DNA of 64,000 bases from Dermatemys mawii. Taxonomy: Eukaryota; Chordata; Testudines; Dermatemydidae. The translations under genes and the position numbers were made by a program. Every line of letters starts with the position of its first letter. Positions within the stretch are counted from its first letter, which is position 1. The DNA is taken from the NCBI GenBank assembly GCA_007922305.1, contig ML677333.1, positions 18,931,555 to 18,995,554 on the forward strand. Reading direction: 5' to 3'. This document shows, one piece after another, positions 58,966 to 64,000 of the stretch. The notes beneath the pieces were generated by a model. That model saw only the letters and a program-made list of their open reading frames with translations. It had not been told where the DNA came from and did no database searches.

Positions 58966-59017
58966 ATGTCCTAAACTGATAAATAGTTTGGGGAAACTAT
59001 TTATTAGTTTAGGACAT
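58966..59017. repeat. Near-perfect hairpin, 24-bp stem with 4-base loop
   Basis: Arm 1 is 58966-58989 ('atgtcctaaactgataaata' plus gttt), the loop is gggg (58990-58993), and arm 2 is 58994-59017. Twenty-three of 24 pairs are Watson-Crick; the remaining one is G with T, a wobble in plus-strand RNA. Confidence 0.85.
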
Positions 59018-59155
59018 ATAGTTCTGAAGTCTTATTCAAACCCGTGAGGGCAAAGAAATATATAACAACTTCCAAACTTCAGAATAAAATACATTTAAAA
59101 AAGGAGAAGATTTTGTCTTTTTACTTCTATTTTAAGATGCTGATGACTCAGTAAA

Positions 59156-59197
59156 GCACTTAAATATGTGCGTATATTTTGGCCCATATTTAAGTGC
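59156..59197. repeat. Short imperfect hairpin of an old dispersed repeat
   Basis: 'gcacttaaatatgtg' faces 'cccatatttaagtgc' across a 12-base loop. It resembles the 'tgcttaagtgctttgctgaa' repeat common in reptile and bird DNA. Confidence 0.45.
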
Positions 59198-59199
59198 TT

Positions 59200-60039
59200 A
59201 TTGTCTGAATGGGGATGTTTCTCTGAATCAGCACTTAACTAATTAGCTGGTGGGGGAAGATGGAATCACAAAAGGCAGTTGAGGTGCAGGGGATGCAAGC
59301 TGTTGACAACTCTATTACATTTCTAGAGCACAGATAATAAAATGTTCAAAATTTTTTGGGGATGGCCAAAACCTTCAAAGTCTGTCAGGTCCAATATAGA
59401 GGTGGTGACAGTAGTTGTAATATAATTTTTTTGCTCTTTCTTTTATTGTGAATGTGAAGGTGTTGTGACATTTTTAGACAATGAATAAAGGGGTTAGCAA
59501 CCTGAAAAAAGCTTGAGCAACATGCCATATGTATACTGCCAAGCATGTTTCTCTGGCAGATAGGTATAATTCACATTCAGCTTCCCTCCCACTCTCAGGT
59601 TGCTTCTATTTTGCAAAGTCAGGATTTAACCCACAGCTGATTACCCCCCCCTTTTTTTTTTTTTTTGGTAAAAAACATATTTTGCATTTCTCCTACATTC
59701 TGATCTATTGGAATACATAAATGGGTGCAACAGTACTGAACAAAACTGAGATTTGCACTTGAAGCAGGAAATAATGTTTCAGACTTCAATAACTGAACTT
59801 TGTCTCCAAATGTTATCCATTAAGCCCGCAGGCCTGCACACCGCCCTGCGTAGGAGGATCCCAGTCCTTATGTGGTGCCTCACTGAATTCAACAGGCTTC
59901 TGCACAGCTGCAGGGACCACCTGTGCAACTCAGCTTGTAGGACTGGGCCCTAACTCTTCAAGGGGCAACTCTCCATAATAATTTCCCCTTCAACATTTAT
60001 TAACTATGGCAGAGAAAACATTAAAAAATACCTGTTAGG
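59200..60039. other. Intergenic, no gene recognised
   Basis: Includes a short C/T homopolymer run near 59646-59667. No gene. Confidence 0.4.
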
Positions 60040-60720
60040 GATTTCATCTATTTTTTCAGTTTCCTGTCACTAGATAACCATCAGCAAACACAGGCGCAGC
60101 ATCTGATGATGTTTCACAGATAAGCCACATTTCAAAGTCATGTGTTATGTTACCAAAGTCAGGGCCGTGACAGATATATATCCTTATTCATTACAAAGGA
60201 GTACTGGTGCTCAATTTAGTGACCTTAAATGAAAGCATCTGACACTCCCATCAGCCTCCTAAGTAATCGATTTCCTCCAAGTAAATATTGTAAAGATGTG
60301 TTGGTTAAAGGCGTGTTCACAATCTGCATCCAAAGGGACGTTAAGAAAAAAATATTGGTAAGAGCAATCCACTGCATGAAATGTCAATTTGAAGCTGGGA
60401 TTTAGCACAATGCTATTTGAGGATGCTGATGAAGCATTGCTAATTCATCACCTGTACAATCTCCCGGCTGCATTTTGGCTGTTAAGTATGCTGCGCATGA
60501 AAGTGGGTCAAACGTAAATTAGCTCAGTACAAGTGTTACATTGTTCCTTTCCTCTGAATCATCCAAATGGAGATATGCTTTATATGATCCACAGGGCAGT
60601 CAAAAGATTTAATCCCAGGAAGTGTCCACTTATCATCATTGCATATTATCTGACAGGAGGACGAATATAAAGAGGAAAAGGAGGCTTATGGGAAAACAAT
60701 AGAATGATACATATGAAAGT
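60040..60720. promoter_or_regulatory. Candidate conserved non-coding element
   Basis: A 680-bp block free of any repeat I recognise. It has balanced composition and transcription-factor-like cores: homeodomain-type 'gctaattcatcac', a CRE-like 'aaagggacgttaag', and 'atgaaatgtcaattt'. This is inference from style only. Confidence 0.25.
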
Positions 60721-60956
60721 TGTGCTATGTAAAGTATTCACATCATATTTCAATAGGAACAGAGTTAAAGTTGCATCCCTCTAGCCCTACGTTCACTCAC
60801 ACACTGCGTTATGTGGCCCAAACACCTAGTGTTTGAGAATGACTCCTGGCAAAGATATCAGTGACTAATGCCATCAAGATCATCTTAGTATCTGAAATAT
60901 ATTTGGCAAATATCACATTTTATCCATAAAGAATGGACTAAACTGTAAAAGTCTAA

Positions 60957-61252
60957 GGCCTTTTCTACACTACCGGCTGGACTGACGCATAGAGATTGAT
61001 CTACTGGGGATCGATTTATTGCGTCTCATGATAAATAAATCGATAAATCGATCCCCAGAAGCATTCCCATTGATTTTTGGAACTCCAGCTCACCAAAAGG
61101 CACAAGGCAGAGTCTTGGAGCCTGCTGTCGACTGCTGCTGCCGTGAGGACGGCAGGTAAGTCGACCTAAGATGCATCGACTTCAGCTACGCTATTCACAT
61201 AACTGAAGTTGCGTACCTCAGGTTGATCCTCCCTGCTAGCGTAGACCAGGCC
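60957..61252. mobile_element. PIF/Harbinger-like MITE, 296 bp
   Basis: Ends 'ggccttttctacactacc' and 'gctagcgtagaccaggcc' are inverted, with TAA on both sides (60954-60956, 61253-61255). The interior has nested palindromes, for example 'gggatcgatttattgcg' against 'aaatcgatccccag'. Confidence 0.8.
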
Positions 61253-61255
61253 TAA

Positions 61256-62309
61256 CATAAGCATGTCTCTTCTCCTCTGAGGGCTTGATCCACGTTCAAT
61301 GGGTATTGAATCAGAATCCCTTTTCGTAAGTGTAACTCCAAGTGATTTTAATAAGAGTTACACTAATCAACAGGGAAAAGAGACTCTATAGAGATTTTCA
61401 TAGCTTATAGTCTCTTCTCTGGCAGGGAAGACATTACTGGTCATTCATGCAATGGACTCCCCACAGACTGGGTGAAATAATTTCTTTAGGACATTTACAC
61501 TATTGTGGTCCCTGCCATTGATTTGCTTGAAGATGAATAAATTAATTTGCTTCCAAAATGCCACTTAACCTTTCTAAGCACTAATATTTCCCTGGAGCTC
61601 TTTCTCTCAACCCCTTTCTTTATAATGGAAAGAGAGCAGTGCAAACAAAATGGGATAGAAGGTGGTAAATCTTGCATAGCCTGAGTACACAGTATGTGTT
61701 TGGGGAATGTCTGCAGGGAGTGAATGGAATGAATTCATTTCCTACAGGTTATGGAGCAGCAGCAGAACTTATTGTTGCAGCTGCTACTGCAGCCTCTGGG
61801 CTATGCCAACACAGACAGCTGCTGTATTCTCCTAGCTTTGGGGATGTGGGCCAGTGAATCCAGTTAGTTGCAGATCCACTGGCCCTACCCTTACTATCTG
61901 TATTATATATCTGTAACTTGCATATTCTTCATACTATTTATAGTGGAATGTTCTTTATATATCTGTACATAGTCAAGGCTTTGCTTTCTTTAAAATAAAA
62001 CCATGCCTAATCTATGCACAATTTAATTCAAACTCCTTTCCCGTTGTATTTGCAATAAAACTGAACATTTTTACATTTCTTGTTGAATGGATGGTACATG
62101 AAAAATTGCCTTTTCCACAGGAGAAATGTGGAGAGCAGGTATCTTCTTCCTCATGTAACATTGCAGTATTTGGGGTAGGCAAACAGTGGGCCAATGCCTC
62201 AGCTGCTATGACCTGGCATATCTTCATTGACTTCTCCAGAGCTACTGCCATTTACACCAGCTGAGGATTTGTCCGAGGGTGAGTGAATATGACGTCTTTA
62301 GCAATGATT
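61256..62309. other. Intergenic; one short palindromic repeat unit
   Basis: 62215-62275 ends in 'tttacaccagctgaggattt' (unit 3 of the repeat at 3.27 kb). The alanine-rich frame at 61672-61857 has no homologue I know. An 'aaaataaaacc' signal at 61991 is not tied to a gene. Confidence 0.35.
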
Positions 62310-62935
62310 TATCTAGAGCTGGAGTGGAATTTTCCTTCAAAATATTTTCCATGAAAAATATAGTTTTCACAAAAATCAAAAGTTTATGCACAAAAATTCA
62401 TCTTTATGTTGGGAAAACGAACAAAATATGTAGTTTTGGGCTGGGTCACCCCAAATTGAAACATTTTGATTTGTCAAACTGAGTCAAAACATTTTGTTTC
62501 CCGTCATTTTGTGATTAATCTGTGTCCACCTGAGCTGTCATGATGTCACATAGGACACATCCTTCTCCCCAGCTAGCTACATCTCCCATGATGCATCATA
62601 GTCTCCCTTATGGTTGAACCTCCATGAGACATCACAGCCCTTGACTGCAATGCCTCACATGAAATATAGTCTGGCTGGGAAGCCCAACCCATAGAAAAGA
62701 ATGGGTGCATGAGGAACCCAAACTACAACTCCCATAAGACAGTGTGGCAGGTCAGCAGATTCATTTCAGAATCAAACTGCTTCAAAACAAAACATTTAAA
62801 ATTCTTCTCAACAAACTGAAATTAAATACTTTAATTCATGAATGTAAAAACATTTTGTTTCAATTGAAAATATCATAATAAAATGTTTTAGGATTTCTAA
62901 ATTGATTGCAAATTTTTCTCAACTTTCTGATCTGT
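62310..62935. mobile_element. Probable large MITE with A/T-rich inverted arms
   Basis: Starts near 'ctagagctggagtggaattt'. The left arm 'ccaaattgaaacattttgat' is answered on the right by 'aaacattttgtttcaattga'. The centre has 'ctacatctcccatgatgcat' and later 'ctacaactcccataagacag'. No exact duplication found; the ends are approximate. Confidence 0.45.
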
Positions 62936-62939
62936 GAAA

Positions 62940-63070
62940 AACTTAGGTGCCGAACTTCCTTTGAAATAAATGTTAGGTGCCTAAATACCTTTGAGTATCT
63001 GGACCTAGGTACCTAAGTCACTTTTGAACTTAGGCTCCCAAAACACTTATATACTTTTGAAAATATTACC
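62940..63070. repeat. 'taggtgcctaaatacctttga' dispersed repeat
   Basis: 'ttaggtgcctaaatacctt' with 'ggacctaggtacctaagtca'. Same family as at 33.4 and 46.1 kb. Confidence 0.45.
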
Positions 63071-64000
63071 AGAAGAAAATAAACTAAAATTAAGTGCTTC
63101 AATCACAATGACCAAGTATCAGCATAGTTGCTTTATTGATAGAGCACAGACAGGTCAAAGAGACTGTATAAATTTCTGTTTTGTAAGAAAGTTAAAGTAG
63201 GAGATCAAACTTTATTCACTCCTAGCTATCCATGAATGATACAAGCCAATTTTCAGACCAGTACTTTGGTGTGCTAAAGTCATTCAGCCAGTACATGAGA
63301 AAGATGCTTTATACAACATTTGCAGGAGAATGAGGTCAGAAAGGTGAAACAAGCTCAAACACTGTTGATTCAGGACCAGGGAAAAGAGTAATCTGGTGCT
63401 CAGGATAGTCTTACCTTATTGAACTGGCTGTCTTCCTGCTATGGGAATTAGCCATGTGACAATGACCTTGGCTTGGCCTCATTACAGAGGATAATCTTAT
63501 AAAGCATTACCACTATCCCTTTACAATTCTCAATCCACCAGGTTAATCACCACTACTTACAATGTACAGTCCCAAGCAGACATGTACAGGTGGCAGTGAA
63601 TTTTGGGATTTAAGCACATCTCTGAATTGGGGGTGATGTGGCACTGCACTGCCCTAGAGAATAATCAGGGAGGGTGCTGATAATGTGTTTCTGCGAAACT
63701 CCATTTTAGCTCACCTCCCCTGAACTACCCTCTTCTCCAGCATTTATAAACAGAGATCTAACTCATGAATTTCAAGAAAGTGTAAACATGTTCTAAGTGA
63801 CTTAACCAAGTTATACAGCACGTGATTTGCCAGCTGTTGTAGGTGCACTAAGACGACTTTATGAAAGCTTTTCCTGCTACAGTTAGAAGCGAGATACCCC
63901 TGTAGTTGTTGCAATTGCCATTTTCACCTTTATTTTTATACAAAGTAATTATATTTGTGTTACACATCTCTCGTGGTATCTCGCCCTCTTTCCAGCATTT
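63071..64000. other. Intergenic, no gene recognised
   Basis: AT-rich to the window end. The last ~150 bases include 'ttatgaaagcttttcctgc', possibly an old LINE edge, not resolvable here. Confidence 0.35.

Noticed and set aside
58966..59017. MicroRNA gene
   Set aside because: The stem is convincing, but a 4-base loop is too short for a usual precursor and there is no expression evidence. Reported only as a hairpin.
61672..61857. Alanine-rich small protein followed by a polyadenylation signal
   Set aside because: Short 'gcagcagcag' and 'gctgctactgcag' runs explain the frame. No start context or conservation evidence.
1..64000. Host protein-coding exons, rRNA, CRISPR arrays or bacterial-type operons
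   Set aside because: No conserved domain outside transposons, no exon-like frames with plausible splice sites, and repeat content typical of a vertebrate gene desert.

Overview
The window is a gene-poor vertebrate intergenic stretch. It almost certainly comes from a turtle, and probably a cryptodiran. Four things point there: many CR1 LINE fragments with reverse-transcriptase code and typical CR1 3' ends, a tRNA-derived SINE with a CR1-like tail, Penelope-like element (PLE) tails, and hAT and PIF/Harbinger-type DNA transposons. I found no convincing host exon, tRNA, rRNA, CRISPR array or bacterial-style operon. Almost every open frame is non-coding or lies in a decayed transposon. Family names come from motif and consensus recognition, not from a database search.

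Layout. 0-4.7 kb: the end of a hAT element inserted in a PLE tail, a CR1 3' end, a small MITE, a second CR1 end, and a broken PIF/Harbinger Myb/SANT-type gene. 6.6-7.5 kb: two PLE pieces head to head and a MITE. 10.4-12.1 kb: a complete hAT-type element with a perfect 8-bp target duplication. Its two ~0.6 kb arms are inverted copies of each other, and both carry the 3' end of a transposase gene. 13-19 kb: CR1, small MITEs, an LTR-like repeat and a tRNA-like repeat. 19.5-21.2 kb: a 1.6 kb hAT element nested in a turtle SINE. 22.5-28 kb: CR1 reverse-transcriptase fragments and two more inverted PLE-tail pairs. 30-31.9 kb: a 0.7 kb MITE and a hAT MITE with an inverted partial copy ending in a (TG)n tract. 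33.7-40.5 kb: CR1 with a nested MITE, a PLE with a GIY-YIG endonuclease remnant, an LTR-like repeat, a 919-bp hAT with a perfect target duplication, a long CR1, and a (TATAA)n microsatellite. 42.4-44.1 kb: CR1 and a PLE nested in another PLE-like repeat. 47-51.4 kb: two nearly identical 676/677-bp MITEs. 51.5-53.9 kb: LTR-like repeats. 54-64 kb: mostly unique AT-rich DNA with an L2 remnant, a precise hairpin, a 296-bp MITE, and possible conserved non-coding DNA.

The most notable items are the palindromic hAT with its duplicated, opposed transposase ends, the recurring inverted PLE tails, the near-identical MITE pair, three hAT elements sharing a CTAG-centred target, and the 24-bp hairpin near 59 kb.
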